Of a stretch of DNA of 64,000 bases, positions 1 to 12,662 are shown in pieces. The notes beneath the pieces were generated by a model. The model had not been told where the DNA came from. It searched no databases and saw nothing but the letters and a program-made list of their open reading frames with translations. Location: positions 100,426,001-100,490,000 of the forward strand of contig NC_091254.1 of assembly GCF_042477335.2 (NCBI RefSeq). Reading direction: 5' to 3'. The position numbers were made by a program, and so were the translations under genes. The DNA comes from Ovis canadensis (lineage: Eukaryota; Chordata; Mammalia; Artiodactyla; Bovidae). The stretch's first letter is position 1; the number at the start of each line of letters is the position of its first letter.

Positions 1-800
1 GTGGGTTTCCCCTTGTCACAAGTGGAGTGTTCTGTGAAACCTTTAATAAGCTGAAGTCGTGGAACGCTTCTTTCCCATAAAAGGAGATACCCTCTTCGTA
101 TTTCCGTTGCTTAGCCAAAACAGGTGGGTCTTTCATGCCCATGAAGTGGCGTAAAGCATGTTTTCAAACAGCAGCTGATTTCCTTAATGAAGTCTCCAAC
201 TGTTCCTGTTGAATTGTCTTTTCCCCTCCAATTCTGGCGGTTTTTACTACTAGCTTTGGGGTCTCTACTGTTAGATTCTTGATGGATTTAGCCTTTTATC
301 TTTGTAAAACAGCCTTAGTTGTTTCTGGCAACAGGTTCTGTCTGAGTCCGTCTAGCGCTTACTATGGCCATTCCTGCTCGTTTTGGTGGTTATCTGCCTG
401 GTGTGTCTCCTTCAGTCCTTCAGTTTCAGCCTGAGCCTTTTGAATCTAAAGTGTGTCACTTGTAGACAGCAAATCGTTGGAACATGGTGTCATCATTGAT
501 TTTGCCAGTTTCTTGCTTTTTGCTGGCATTTTATCCACTTGTGTGTAATATAATTAGTGATAAGGTAGGGTTTATGCTTGGCATGCTGCTCTGTTTTTTG
601 ATATGTTGTATCTTTTTTCCTTCTGTTTCTCCTTACTGCCCTTTCTTTGATTAGATAGTTTGTAATTACCACTTTAATTCCCTGTTTTTTTCATATAGTG
701 CATTTTTTGAGGTTTTAGTCCTTATCTTGGGTTACAGTTAACATCTTAAACAGTCTACTTTGGATTAATACTGATTACTGACTAGAGTACTTTGCAACAC
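1..800 (-). repeat. L1 LINE fragment, antisense
   Basis: The text reads as the reverse complement of L1 ORF2/3' sequence, for example the stretch near 465-600 about a lineage of 'gtagacagcaaatcgttgg' followed by a T-rich run. It is old, full of stops and lies in a CDC16 intron. I find no CDC16 exon here: the preceding exon should encode residues just before the Gly split at 3230, and no such translation appears. Limits are approximate. Confidence 0.55.
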
Positions 801-1439
801 TAACAGCCAGTTCTCTGATTCTCCAGACACCTGTGGAGTCCTACAAGTCAGTTCAGTTCTCACGCTGGTCCTGGGTCACTTGTCCTTCTGACTGGCTGTA
901 AATCTGGGGTTCCCGCAGCTCCTCCTCGGGTCTGATTATTTGCCGGAATGACTCACAGAATCCAGGAAAGTGTTCTGTTTATCATAAATGATACAGCTCA
1001 GGAAGAACCAAACGGAAGAGAAGGGCAGTGCAGGGCCCGTGGGTGGGAGTGCATGCAGCCTCCAGCTGTCTCGGGACCGTGCTGCGTTCACCAGCTCGGA
1101 AGCGCTTGGGGTCTCGCGGTCAGGAGTGTTTCCAGAGTTCAGCCTTCAGCCTCCCTACCAGGAGGTCTGTGCGTGGGGCTGAAGTTCCACTCCTCTCAGC
1201 ACCCGGCCTCCTGGTGACCAGTCTCGCCCTGAGTCCCCGTTAATGTAAATTGGGTGTAATCAGGAGGGGCTTGTTGTACATGACAAAGGACACACCTCTC
1301 ACTGAGGAACTCCCCAGGCTTTTAGGCGGTCTGTGCCAGCAACCAGGGACAAAACCAAATGTGTTTCTTACTTTATGACACCAACTTAATTTCAGGAGGT
1401 CAAGTTCAGGAAGGGCTGCAAACAGAAATATGTTTATAC

Positions 1440-1796
1440 TGCCTTGTCCTTAGCTCTGTGGTTGTCTTGTCCAAATTGTTTCTCCCTGTGGATTTGAGTT
1501 ACTGTCTAAGTGTCTCTGTTTCAGCGTGAGGACCCCCATTAGTGTTTCTGGTTGGGCAGATCTGCAAATACTGTCTTGTCCTTAGCTCTGCGGTGGTTTT
1601 GTCCAAATTATTTCTCCCTTTGACTTTGAGTTACTGTCTAAGTGTCTTTGTTTCAGCCTGAGGACCCCCATCAGCGTTTCTGGTTGGGCCGATGTGTTGT
1701 TTCAGCCTGAGGACCCCCATCAGCGTTTCTGGTTGGGCCGATGTGTTGTTTCAGCCTGAGGACCCCCATCAGCGTTTCTGGTTGGGCCGATCTGTA
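1440..1796. repeat. Local tandem duplication in L1-like DNA
   Basis: A block of about 130 bp starting at 1440 (cttgtccttagctctg) recurs at 1570. Its tail (tttcagcctgaggaccccca) then recurs at 1651, 1700 and 1749, a 49-bp period. The phrase resembles antisense L1 ORF2, so this is a small tandem expansion inside an old LINE in a CDC16 intron. Sequence from about 800 to 1440 and from 1800 to 2800 shows no gene that I recognise. Confidence 0.7.
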
Positions 1797-2810
1797 AACT
1801 GCAGACTCTTGGTTATCCGTCGTCGTAGTGACTTCAGTGTGCGATGCTGTTTCTCAAAGAAGCTGTGAGACGGAGACCAGGGATATATGTTCTTTGTTAC
1901 GTTGAGCTTTTTTTCCTGTTTCAAGTTCTCTTCATTTGTTCCTGTGAATTTGAGATACTGTCTGGTGTCACTTTCTTACTGCAGGACCCCTTACTTCTTC
2001 AAGATAGTATCCAGTGCCACTTGCTTATCCCAGGACACATTGCTTCCTCACTCCGCGGCCCCTCACTCCGCGTGCCCTTAATCTGGCGTCTCCTCCTTGC
2101 TCCCGGGCTCATGCTTTCTCCCTGCAAGGCGCTCTCGGTGTTGCGTGCTGCTCCTCAGTCAGTCGGGTGTGCTTCCGTGCTCCGGGGCAGCTTTGCTCCC
2201 GCCACCTCATTTGTGCTGTTAGCGGTAAACGTTACATTTCTGTATGCGTGAGACCTGTCAGTCAAGAACAGAAAGACGAAATGTAATCACCTTTACTGGC
2301 ACTCTGTTGTTTATGTGGATGTGAGTCCCTGTCGGGTGTTAGTCGTTGCCCGATGCTTCCTGCAGGTCTGTGTGTAGGGGCTCTTGGTGGCACTTCCGTA
2401 GGCAGCACGGTCGTAACTTCAGCTGTGACTCTGGAGTGGAGCCCGGGCGGCCAGTGCTCACTGACACTGACCGTCTTCAGGGAAGGGCCCTCTTACTGTG
2501 GCCACGGTCTGACAGCATGGGGAGATGAAGTTCGAGTGAATTAGCTCCTCTGCCTCAGAGGCTGTGAGGATGGAGTATGATGAGGCCCAAGCTCTTCAGC
2601 GTAGAGCTGCTAAGAACCGATGCAGTGACGTCCCCTCGAGGGCGGGGCTGGTTCCATAGTGGGAGGGGACACTGAGCATAGCCGTGAGGGGTCTGTGTTG
2701 CTGAGTCAGTGAGAGGAAGACTGTCTTGGCTGGGGGCATGGAGGCAAACACCTGGGGCCTGCCCTTCTGCTTCACAAGGGTTTCGTTTGTGTCTTTTCCT
2801 GTCGAGTAGT

Positions 2811-3012
2811 GGCTCCAAGGTTAAACCGTCTGCCTGGAATGCAGGAGACCTGGGCTCCATTCCTGGGTGGGGAAGATCCCCTGGAGAAGGAAATGGCAAC
2901 CCCCTCCAGTACTTTTGCCTGGAGAATCCCATGGAGGGAGGAGCCTGGTAGGCTACAGTCCATGGGGTCGCAAAGAGTCGGACACGACTGAGCGACTTCA
3001 CTTTCACTTTCA
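2811..3012 (+). repeat. Bov-tA-type SINE
   Basis: A tRNA-like head (ggctccaaggttaaaccgt, then gaatgcaggagacctggg) is followed by the ruminant SINE body (gaagatcccctggagaagg, ccatggggtcgcaaagag, cggacacgactgagcgactt). It ends in a ttcactttcac tail about 220 bp upstream of the first CDC16 exon of the window. Confidence 0.9.
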
Positions 3013-3229
3013 ATGGAAAATAAGGGTAAATAGGTTGCTGTTAGATTCTGGAAGTGGCAGCTGATTATTCTAAAAGCTTATTAGATATTCATTAAATATT
3101 AGTAAATGAAGTGTTAGAAAAAAGCTAAGTGCTCTTTTTGGTATGTTAAGTAATTTTGTAGACAGGGTTTGAAAATATGAATTTTAAAGTTTTGAGTGTT
3201 GAATATGTGAACTTTTCCAATACTTTTAG

Positions 3230-3382
3230 GTGTCACTTGCCAATGCTTTATATTGGACTAGAATATGGATTGACCAATAACTCAAAATTGGCCGAAAGAT
3301 TCTTTGGCCAAGCTCTAAGCATCGCGCCAGAAGACCCTTTTGTTATGCACGAGGTCGGAGTGGTCGCATTTCAAAATGGAGA
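3230..3382 (+). CDS. CDC16: CDC16 coding exon (TPR region)
   Basis: The acceptor is tacttttag and the donor is gtgagtac. The first base finishes a Gly codon begun in an exon outside the window. The exon then reads CHLPMLYIGLEYGL and on to EDPFVMHEVGVVAFQNG, ending with two bases of a Glu codon. This is a TPR pair of CDC16; AERFFGQALSIAPEDPF is a classic TPR helix A/B pattern. One residue (G in FFGQ) differs from the human FFSQ that I recall. Confidence 0.97.
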
Positions 3383-4614
3383 GTGAGTACCAACGGGAGC
3401 CCTTTTGTTCCTTTTTGTAAACAGAGCAAAACCTTGATCGCTAGAGTTTACCCTTAAGTGGCCAGCGACTCTTGATAGATGTCTTATTTTAGAAGGAGGT
3501 GGACAGTTAAAAAGAAATAGCAGTTTTTAAAAATACTAAACCCAGGTTTTGGTCCCCTTCACTGTGGGCTGGCACAAGCTCTTAGGTCCAGGCCTAGACA
3601 CTACAGGGTGGCCTGGAGGCACTGCAGAATCCCTTGTCATCTCTTTGTTGACCAGGAATTGGATTCATACATTTGATAAAGATTTCTCACAATTTTGAAA
3701 CAAAATGTTTCCCTTTCAGTTACCAGATAATCCAAAAGTTAACCAATTAGAGTGGCCCAGCCTCTGAGTTTCCTGGTCAGTGGTTGAGGCTTTCTGTTGC
3801 CCTGGATGTTTACAGAGCAGGCAGTTCAGTATCACACCGAAAGAACTGCCTGTGATCCTTTGCACTAAACCATGCGTGCATTTTAAACCAGTAAATTAGC
3901 ACCAGTGTAGTGTTCTTTGTGGCACTGGTGTGTATTCTAAAAACTGGGTTATCTAGTCTTTATGAGTATGGAGCCTTTTAAAATAATGTATAGTAATAAT
4001 TTCATTCAGTCACTTTAGTTGGAGTCTATTTTAGGCCCCTCTGCTGTCCCCCTCCGCCTTGTGCTTTTCTTGGTTGGTTCACAGTTTAAAACGACCCCCA
4101 AGCAGAGTGCCGGAGTGCTGCTTGCACCCTAAGTGCAGGAAGGCCGAGATGTGCCTTGGGCAGAGTGGCGGGTTGGACAGGCTCTGTGCAGGCAGCAGTC
4201 ACAGCGCTTTTGCTGTGGGTTAGGGTTAATGAATCAACAGTATACATTAAGTGAGACGGTGCCAAACTGAAGCGTGTGGGAAGCAGGTACTTTGAACAGC
4301 TGGTGAGCCTGCGAGCAGAGGGGCATGGTTTTTCCCTAGGAGCGGTGGTTCGGTGTTGGCTAAAGTGCTGTTCACAGTCTTTGTAGAGCCCGATTACTCA
4401 GAATAATGAGAATATGCTGTATCTCCCAAGTATTGAGCTTTTGTGAAGGTAACGCCATAAAAGTAATCATTTGTCTCACTTGAATTAAAAAAAAACTAAT
4501 TACAGATGTTTACGTCATTTTTACTATTAGTAGAAGATAATTCAAATATTTTTAAAATGTTTATATGTGTCAATTTTGAATAAACTACAACTTTTCCCCT
4601 CCCCTCTATTTTAG

Positions 4615-4678
4615 ATGGAAAACAGCAGAAAAATGGTTTCTCGATGCTTTGGAAAAAATTAAAGCAATTGGGAATGAG
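4615..4678 (+). CDS. CDC16: CDC16 coding exon
   Basis: The acceptor is ctattttag and the donor gtattcta. The first base completes Glu; then 21 codons read WKTAEKWFLDALEKIKAIGNE and end in phase 0. This is the partner helix of the TPR begun in the previous exon. The intron before it (3383-4614) shows no repeat or RNA gene that I recognise. Confidence 0.97.
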
Positions 4679-7106
4679 GTATTCTATATAATATCTGTAA
4701 ATACATACACACTCATAAGTATGTTTAGTATTGAATGAAGAAAATGGTATTTGTTTTGCCTAGTATGTATTAGCCTAATATTTATCATAGCAAATGTTTG
4801 TTAGTATTTGACTTACCATGGTACGTGGTGAAAAATGAGCAGTTGGCTATCTGCTTCTTCTGAGGCTCTAGTTTTGGTCTGTGGGCGTAATCGGAATGCA
4901 TTTGATGATGGTTCCAATAGGGAGAGTATGTGAGGATCCTGGAAGGGGGTGCACACTGTCCTGTCTGACTTGTCCTCTTTCTGATGGATGGGTGCCTGTA
5001 GCAGCAGGTTCCATTTCTGCAGGAACAGGGCCAGGTGTAATTAAAATTAGACCTATTGTTGTTCTTCCCTACCTGATATTTAAGATCTGTCTAGATCTGT
5101 AACCAGGCTCTGGTTCCTGAAAGACACGTGAGTTTGTGCTTCCAGCTCTCTTGGATGTGCTGAACACTGATACTGGGTTAAATGTGGCAGCTGTGGGCCC
5201 CGGGCACTTCCGTAGGTCAGGTTTGCATGTCGTTGCTCTTTGTGTCCTGATTCTTCTTATTCACACCCATGGTGTTGTATTCTGTGCTGTTACCACTTCC
5301 CATGTCATTCTGTTCCGGCCCACAGGAACACTTACCCACAGCACGCATCTTCCTCAGCTGTCAGTTTCTCTTTACTGAGGAGACGGACGGAGCTCCCCTG
5401 GGCTCCCTGCCCGGTGACAGCTTACTTGTCCCTGGAGACACAGCTTTGCTTACTTTGGCCTCTTGTCACATGAGCTTAAAACTTCTGTGTTCTGTGCATC
5501 TGCACGTCTGTATATGAGCAGGTCGTCCCCAGTCCAGTCTCGGGTGGTCTGGAGGATGCATGTGTTTCTGCTGACACAGGGCTGCACTTACGACTTTGCC
5601 CGTTTTCAAAGGGTTGAATACCTCAGGATCTTGCCTCTCAGATCGGAGCAGTGCGTTGGCATCACTTGGGAGCTTGTTAGCAGCGCAGAACCTTGTGTCT
5701 GCCGAACCAGAGTCTGCAGTGTCAGCAAGACTTCAGGCGACTCTCACGCGCAGAGAAGTTTGAGATGCACTGTTGCAAAGCACAGTTGAAACTGACACTG
5801 TAACTTTGATGACTTGAAGGCGCTTTGGATTCTCATAGACGTTTAAAGAAATGGTTTAAATGTGAAAGCACAATACTATCAAACTTTCCAAGTCCCCATT
5901 ACAGAGTTACACGAGGAGGCAAAGACACTGTGTGACTTGGTTGCAGATGTCAGAGTAGCCGCAAGAAAGCAGTTTGTGCCTAAGCATCATAGAGGGTTTG
6001 TTTCTTTCACGTGGGCAGTGCCTCCCAGAGCTGGGCTCAGGGGAGTTAAGAGGGTGTGGTCAGGTCTGCGGATTCATTTGGTCCTGCCTCACGGCTGCCT
6101 GTCAGCTGTGTCCTGAGCTCTGACCTGGTAGGCGCCTGAGAACTGGCTCGGTACTGACTGCTCTCAGATGAGTGCAGATGTAAACTGGCAGCAACAACGC
6201 CGTGCACAGGAAGGGCTGCGACTGAGGAAATGCAGGGACCTGCACAGACTCCAGTGCTCTTGCCTGGAGAACCCCACGGACGGAGGAGCTTGGTGGGCTA
6301 CAGTCCACGGGTCGCAAAGAGTCGGACACGACTGAGCGACTTCACTTTCACACAGACTTGTGGGTGGGTCAGGACAGCCTTCTGGGTTCAAGGAAACACA
6401 CTTCAGTCCTAAAGGGTGGACGGCTAGCCAGGCAGAAGTAGGGAGCAGGGCATTTCAGGTATTGCAAAGGGAATGTGCAAAACTTCAGTATTGCTTGGGC
6501 TTTGAGTTCACAGAGAACATCAAGAAACAGGGCAGGAGGGCGAAATGTGGGTCTCCAGGGGCCTTGAAAGGATGTGAGAGTTTGCACCTCGTCTTGAGAT
6601 GGTGGAGGGACAGGAGCAGCTCTCATATGGGAGGCATGGTCAGACAAGACTTGTCAGTGGTGGGGGTGGAGCTCTGTGAGGAGTCTGGTAAGCAGGTGGT
6701 TCTTGGAGGGGTTGGGTCGGGGATGCCATGGACGTGTGTGGGGCACTCAGAGGGGTGATGTTATTGAGCTGAGCTGACAGGAGAGAGGATGAAGTTAGCA
6801 TGTGACTTGTTGGATTTGAAGTGCTTGTGAGATTTCTAAGTGGAAACATGTCCTAGGCGGATGGAGAATTCTGGGCTGGAGGTACAGAATTTGAGCATCT
6901 CTAGGCATAGATGGGCTCTTTGGCAAAATTGTGCTAATAAAATGAACCTCAGAAAGTGTCCTCCAGTGGGAAGGATGGAGAAGCCCCTAACCCTGGCTCA
7001 GTGCTGTGGAAGCACCAGGGGTCCCCGCAGACAAGTGAGGCCCTGCTGTGCGGGCGGGCAAGGGTGGTGCCGCTTGTGAGTCATGGTCTGCTGTGCTTCG
7101 TTTTAG
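4679..7106 (+). other. CDC16 intron, no gene seen
   Basis: This 2.4-kb intron holds one truncated SINE (6226-6353) and otherwise unassigned sequence. Short open frames near 4881-5800 have no recognisable family and no splice context, so I treat them as chance. Confidence 0.7.
6226..6353 (+). repeat. Truncated Bov-tA-type SINE
   Basis: Only the SINE body and 3' end are present (ctccagtgctcttgcctgg, ggagcttggtgggctacag, gtcggacacgactgagcgac). The tRNA-like head is missing. Confidence 0.85.
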
Positions 7107-7168
7107 GTGACAGTTGACAAATGGGAACCTCTGTTGAACAACTTGGGCCATGTCTGCAGAAAACTTAA
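7107..7168 (+). CDS. CDC16: CDC16 coding exon
   Basis: The acceptor is cgttttag and the donor gtaagtga, a near-consensus site. Twenty codons read VTVDKWEPLLNNLGHVCRKL, plus two bases of a Lys codon. The LLNNLGHVCRKL helix is the start of a TPR highly conserved in CDC16. Confidence 0.97.
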
Positions 7169-8066
7169 GTAAGTGAAGTAAAGTATTTTTCAGAAATTTT
7201 CTTTGTGACTAAAATTTTACTTAATCTTGTGTAGCTATTTCCATAGTTTTTTTTTTTCTATTTCCATAATTTTGAGATCTTTTAGTTTCCTTGTGCTTGG
7301 TTCTTCAGATACAGCAAGCAGCAGAAGAAATGTTTTTATTACCTTTGTTAGTATAATTTTATTTTAGAAGTATATTGAGAATAATAATTACTTCTGTTTT
7401 CTTGGATTAAAAATGTTCACTGTTAAAATTATCTTAGAGGAATTAGGACAGCAGGGCCGAATTGAAGCCGTACTCGCGCCTAACCCGCTGCTCTCCGCTA
7501 GCTGCTGGTTTCACAGGGTGATGACTGGTGTGGTATTAGGTGACAGCTGAAAGAGAGACTCTCTGGTTAGTTTCAAGTTTGATGACCTTGAAGTTACTCA
7601 AAGTTTAGCAGGTTTTTCAGGATATCTTGCAGTCTTTACTATGCATGACGAACTGCAGCGTTTCCCAAACATTATCGTGCACGAAACCTTTTCTCAGCAG
7701 GGTTTCCACAGAGCAGGTATTCTACAAAACTGGGGGGATGCTGCTCCAGGTGGCTCCTGTGGTCCTTACAGCAAAACCGTTCAGGCCCTTGAACCACCCC
7801 TGGCTGGGAGGCTTGCCTGCACCCAGCAGAGGCCTTGCTGCGTGAGGGGCCAGGCCCAAGAGCCAAGGATGGGATTCAGCTGGTGGCCCTGTGGGCCTGT
7901 CTACACTCGGCTGGAAGACACACTGAGGTGGATACACAGTAGATGTGAAGGGCGTTGCTGTGTAGACTGTGACTCTAATATAGGAAGGTGTTTCTGTGTG
8001 TGCCCATCCGGGAAGACCCGCTGCACTCACTGACTGCTCCTCTCTTCCTGTTCTCCCTCCTCATAG

Positions 8067-8202
8067 GAAGTATGCTGAGGCCTTGGACTACCACCGGCAG
8101 GCCCTGGTGTTAATCCCCCAGAACGCGTCCACCTACTCCGCCATCGGCTATATTCACAGTCTGATGGGCAACTTTGAGAACGCTGTGGACTATTTCCACA
8201 CC
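8067..8202 (+). CDS. CDC16: CDC16 coding exon (TPR)
   Basis: The acceptor is cctcctcatag and the donor gtacgtct. The first base completes Lys; 45 codons follow, from KYAEALDYHRQALVLIPQNA to MGNFENAVDYFHT. They form two complete TPR motifs (pattern ..YAEALDYHRQAL..P). The exon is read straight through into intron in the raw frame, so the open frame seen past 8202 is not coding. Confidence 0.97.
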
Positions 8203-9693
8203 GTACGTCTTTTGTTTGTACCAAGAACTTTAAATCTGGTTGAGAGTTACCACTTGTTTGAAACATCTTTTCTAGGCAATATTTTCTTACTTGAGAGAAG
8301 TGCAGTTTAAAATGTGCGTTTTGAAATTCTTCAGGCAACCTTGCGTTTCACTCTTCTTTGCAGAGAAGTGTGTGAGTTGTCTTACAGTTCTCAGATGTGA
8401 GCCTCACCTGAGTGTCTGTCAGCGCAGCTGAGCCGGGTGCATGTCTGGGGAGCCCTTTGGGAACGCCAGTCTCTATGACTTAAAAGTAACTGCCCATACA
8501 TGAGCAGAACTGCTGCGCTCGTCATTGGGACAGGCTCTCTCCGTAATTCACACGCAGTATTTCATCAAGCCTAAGCCACCGCTAATAATCAGAAAGCAAA
8601 TGACTGTATCAGCACTTACGCTGCCGTTCAAACTTTAGTTCTTTCCTGTCGCTTTGGTTTTTTTGTTTGCTTAGAAAAAGTGCTCTTTTGGACATAATAG
8701 GGCATAGATTCTTGTCAGGGAGCACTCTACTATCTACATAACAGAAGATAGAAGTGAAATTGTTAGGGTATTCGGTTCTTCACATTCAGAGTTTGGTTCT
8801 TCTAAGTCACTTTTGTACCAAGTGATCAATATTCCTGTTTTCCCAAAACTGTGTCCACATGCCGGTACACGTACCCCACTCAGGCTTTTCCCAGCTAGCG
8901 GCATTGACTCTGCCAGAAAGTGTGCCAGAACGTTTTTGGATAATGCCCACAACTCAGTGCCTCCTCTGGGCGTTCTTCAGGTGGTGTGTGGTCTGGTCTG
9001 TACTACTGATGTGGCCGCCAGGCCCACGCTGCTGGCACAGGCGTGCTCACCCAGTGAGACCAGCTGACAGCAGAAATAAGAAGCCACCTGTTGAGAGACT
9101 TCCAAAGTTCAGATGCTAGAATTTGAAAAAATGTGGGTCTTCAAATTGGTGAAATAACTGTATTTGGAGAAAGAGATAAAATGTGAGAAAATACAACATT
9201 TCAAAGTTAAATTAGTGAATGATAGATTTATAACTGATCTGCAAGGGTTGGTGAGAGATTTCAGGGAAGATGAATTCCTGAAGTGCCACCAAGATGACCA
9301 GATACGTGTTGAGCAGGCAGGAGTGTGGACTAAGCAAGTTTTCTAGTTTTTGTGACCTTTCAAATGTCTGTATTTAAGTGTTACATAATTTGTTTCTTTT
9401 CTATGTTTTAATTAATACAAAGGGCTTCATGGGCTTTTTAAGAATCCTTCTGGAGGGCAGCATTTCAAACATAAAAGATAGAATAGTGTAATGACACTCT
9501 GCGTGCCCATCCCCCAGCTTCAGCAGTTATCAGATGATAGCCACTCATGTTGTCTGTATCCCCACTAACAACCTCCCTTCACTGCTCTCCTGAGTTCCCG
9601 GGAATATGTAGAAATGAGATCCATGGCAACGCTTAAAGCTGGTCAGAAAGAAACTGATTTTCTTGTAGTAACCAGGCTGAATCTTTTCTGCAG
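8203..9693 (+). other. CDC16 intron, no gene seen
   Basis: I recognise nothing functional in this 1.5-kb intron. The part near 9440-9600 resembles a worn L1 3' end. Confidence 0.55.
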
Positions 9694-9784
9694 GCCCTTG
9701 GTCTTAGGCGAGATGACACATTTTCTGTTACAATGCTTGGCCATTGCATTGAAATGTACATTGGCGACTCTGAAGCTTATATTG
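9694..9784 (+). CDS. CDC16: CDC16 coding exon
   Basis: The acceptor is tcttttctgcag and the donor gtaagact. Thirty codons read ALGLRRDDTFSVTMLGHCIE and MYIGDSEAYI, plus one base of Gly. This is the last TPR helix region before the C-terminal tail. Confidence 0.97.
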
Positions 9785-9964
9785 GTAAGACTATGATTGC
9801 TCTGACTGATGCTGTGTCCGTATTTTAGGTCTTTGTGTTTCTCTGTTTAGGTGCCTCAGATTCTCGTATAAAGCTCTAAGTTTATTTGTCTGATCATTCT
9901 TGCTATAGCAGTATCAAGAAACTCCATTTATTTCAACGGAAAGCATGTGGGGATTAATGAGTCA

Positions 9965-10181
9965 TGGCTTCCCTAGTGGCTCAGAGGGTAAAGTGTCTGC
10001 CTGCAATGCGGGAGACCTGGGTTCAGTCCCTGGTTTGGGAAGAGCCCCAACCCAGGAGAAGGAAATGGCAGCCCACTCCAGTATTCTTGCCTGGAAAATC
10101 CCATGGACGGAGGAGCCTGGTGGGCTGCAGTCCATGGGGTTGCAGAGTTGGACACGACTGAGTGACTTCACTTTCACTTTC
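9965..10181 (+). repeat. Bov-tA-type SINE
   Basis: This is a full-length element: head ggcttccctagtggctcag, internal gggagacctgggttcagtcc, and tail gagttggacacgactgagtg then ttcactttcac. It lies in the last CDC16 intron. Confidence 0.92.
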
Positions 10182-10459
10182 TATGTATCCATTCACTTTA
10201 AAGTCAAGTATTTGCTATGTGCAAAACACCAGTTTAGAATATGGGTGATATATAAGAATCAGTCTGTTTGCATAACTGAAAAAATCTTGAGAGATTTTTC
10301 TAATAAGTAAATGCTTTACTGTTTTACAGTGCAGAGTATAGCATGTTAATCTTGGCACTTCAGTGGACTGTTAAATTGGCTTATGTTCACATTTCAACGC
10401 TATGTAATTTTTTAAATTTTTATAAATGATTAGCAAGTCATAAGGTAAGTTGGTATGGA

Positions 10460-10670
10460 GTTGTTGGAAAAGACCCTGATGCTGGGAAAAATTGAGGGCA
10501 AGAGGAGAAGGGGGTGACAGAGGATGAGATGCTTGGATGGCATCACTTACTCAACGGACATGAGTTTGAGGAAACTCAGGGAAATAGTGATGGACAGAGA
10601 ATCCTGGCGTGCTTCAGTTCATGGATCACAAAGAGTTGGACGTGACTTGGTGAGTGAACAGCAGCAAGAA
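10460..10670 (+). repeat. BovB 3'-end fragment
   Basis: Phrases of the RTE-type BovB 3' end are visible: aaaagaccctgatgctggga, gacagaggatgagatgcttg and gatggacagagaatcctggc. It is diverged from consensus. Confidence 0.8.
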
Positions 10671-10790
10671 CTGCAAAGGTGAGTTGGTGTGGAGTTGTGC
10701 TCCTTAGTCAGGAACGTTGGAAAAGAATAGGTCTCAATACAGTTAAACACGTGAGGGCACGCAGGCAGATTAGAGACCAAGAGAGGTCCT

Positions 10791-11162
10791 TACAGCGCAG
10801 AGACTCACCAGGGAGCTTGTCCAGAACTTAGAGCGCAGAGACTCACCAGGGAGCTCGTCCAGAATTTACAGCGCAGAGACTCACCAGGGAGCTTGTCCAG
10901 AACTTACAGCGCAGAGACTCACCGGGGAGCTCGTCCAGAACTTAGAGCGCAGAGACTCACCAGGGAGCTTGTCCAGAATTTACAGCGCAGAGACTCACCG
11001 GGGAGCTCCTCCAGAATTTACAGCAGAGACTCGCCAGAGAGCTCGTCCAGAACTTAGAGCAGAGACTCACCGGGGAGCTTGTCCAGAATTTACAGCGCAG
11101 AGACTCACCGGGGAGCTCCTCCAGAATTTACAGCAGAGACTCACCGGGGAGCTCGTCCAGAA
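10791..11162 (+). repeat. 37-bp minisatellite, about 10 copies
   Basis: Units of 36 to 38 bp follow the pattern gcagagactcaccggggagc + tcgtccagaatttacagc. Ten copies can be counted by their gagactc core, with variation at t/c and a/g sites and a 2-bp loss in some units. The array lies in the last CDC16 intron. The open frame across it simply reads the repeat and is not a gene. Confidence 0.95.
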
Positions 11163-11204
11163 TACAAACAGTCCTGCACATGACCCTACAGTAAAAAAAA
11201 AGCG

Positions 11205-11480
11205 CCATTAAAAATGTGCAAAGTGCTTGAACAGGAGTTTCACCACAGAGGATATTGAGAGAATTACAAGTAAATGGAGGTGCTCAGTACATTACTTATC
11301 AGGAAAGTCAATAATGGCCATGATGAGGTATCACTATAAACCTGCCAGAGTGGCTAAAAGAAACGAATACTGATAGTGCCTGGGGTTGGCGATGGTACAG
11401 AGCAGCCGGGACTCTCACATGTTGTCCCTGCTGGATTGTAAAGAGGGCAGACTCTTTGGAAAACTGTTTAACAGCTTGTC
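11205..11480 (+). repeat. L1 3'-end fragment, sense
   Basis: The text resembles the L1 ORF2 end that runs 'gatgaggtatcactataaacctgccagagtggc', then the short spacer with a changed 'ctgctggattgtaaa'. It is old and has no useful open frame. Confidence 0.5.
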
Positions 11481-11774
11481 TGCTGAAGTTAAACAGGCCT
11501 GTTGTTGCCCAGTGCGCTGCTCCGGCCAGCAGAGGCATGTTATTTCCCACAGCCCTGCAGGTGACTTGTGTGCTGGGCTTTCGCTTGGCAGGGCTGACGG
11601 GCTAAGATGGTGTCACGCACAGGGGAACCTCACTGACAGGGCTGGGCCCCTCCGTGGCTCTTTACCCCAGGCTTCCTTATAGCATGGTGGTCTCAGGGCC
11701 TGAGGGAGAGGAACGAAAGTTTCAGGGCCCCCTGAAGGCTACAGTTTGCACAAAACCGTTTCTGTCACATTCTT

Positions 11775-12010
11775 TTCATCACAATGAGTCATGGGTTCAA
11801 TCCCTGATCCAGGAAGGTCTCCCATGCCACGGAGCCCCTAAGCCCGTTTGCAACGACTGAGGTGGTGCTCTAGCAGAGCTCAGGAGATGCAGCTACTTAA
11901 GCCTGCGCTCCCGGAGCCTGCGGTCTGCCACAGGAGAAGCCGCTGTAGTGAGAGGCACGCCCTCCACAGCAGAGAGCAGCCTGTGCATCAGTGAGGACCC
12001 AGCACGGCCC
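11775..12010 (+). repeat. CHR-like tRNA SINE fragment
   Basis: The order 'gggttcaatccctgatccag', 'atgccacggagcccctaagc' and 'gcgctcccggagcctgcggt' fits the cetartiodactyl CHR-type SINE rather than Bov-tA. The head is lost. From about 12130 to 12345 the sequence looks like a worn L1 3' UTR. Confidence 0.5.
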
Positions 12011-12444
12011 AGAATAAGTGTACGAATGGGATGACCGAAAAAGTGTCTGGAGACCCGGTGCTAGGATGGGCACTTGCCTGCCCTCATAGAGGCCTTACAA
12101 AAGGAGATTTCTAAGCTGGCTCATTACACAGTATCTTATTGTACATATGTTACGTTACATCCGGGTGTACAGCATAATGAGTTAATATCTGCATTGTAGA
12201 ATCACCACCACAGTAGGTCTAGTTAACATCTGTTACAACACAGAAAAACTTTTTTCTTGAAATGAGAACTTACAAGGTACACTCTCAGCAACTTTTGAAT
12301 ATGTAAAACGGTATTATTAACTAATTGTATGTGCTGTTTTTATCTTTAGTAGACTTGCATGTTATCTGTCAAGACATCTGTTACTGAAAGCTATTGGTTT
12401 GCAGTCTGTAAAACTGTCATCTTGTTCATGTCAGAGTAGCTGAG

Positions 12445-12662
12445 CCTGTGCTAAGACACTTGAGTCGTGTCCGACTCTTCGTGACCCCGCGGAGCAGCCC
12501 GCCAGGCTCCTCTGTCCGTGGGGTTTTCCAGGCAAGAGTACTGGCGTGGGCTGCCATTTCCTCCTCCAGGGGATCTTCCCGACCCAGGGACTGAGCCAGC
12601 GTCTCTTAGTTCCCTTGCGTCGGCAGGCAGAGTCTTTACCCGGAGTGCCGCCTGGGAGGCCC
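12445..12662 (-). repeat. Bov-tA-type SINE, antisense
   Basis: The reverse complement shows the usual body: gagtcgtgtccgactcttcg, then tccaggcaagagtactggcg, then ccaggggatcttcccgaccc. The two minus-strand open frames over it are SINE-derived. Confidence 0.92.

Noticed and set aside
2811-3012. tRNA genes in SINE heads
   Set aside because: The tRNA-like heads of Bov-tA SINEs have diverged arms and no intact anticodon context or terminator. They are SINE-derived.
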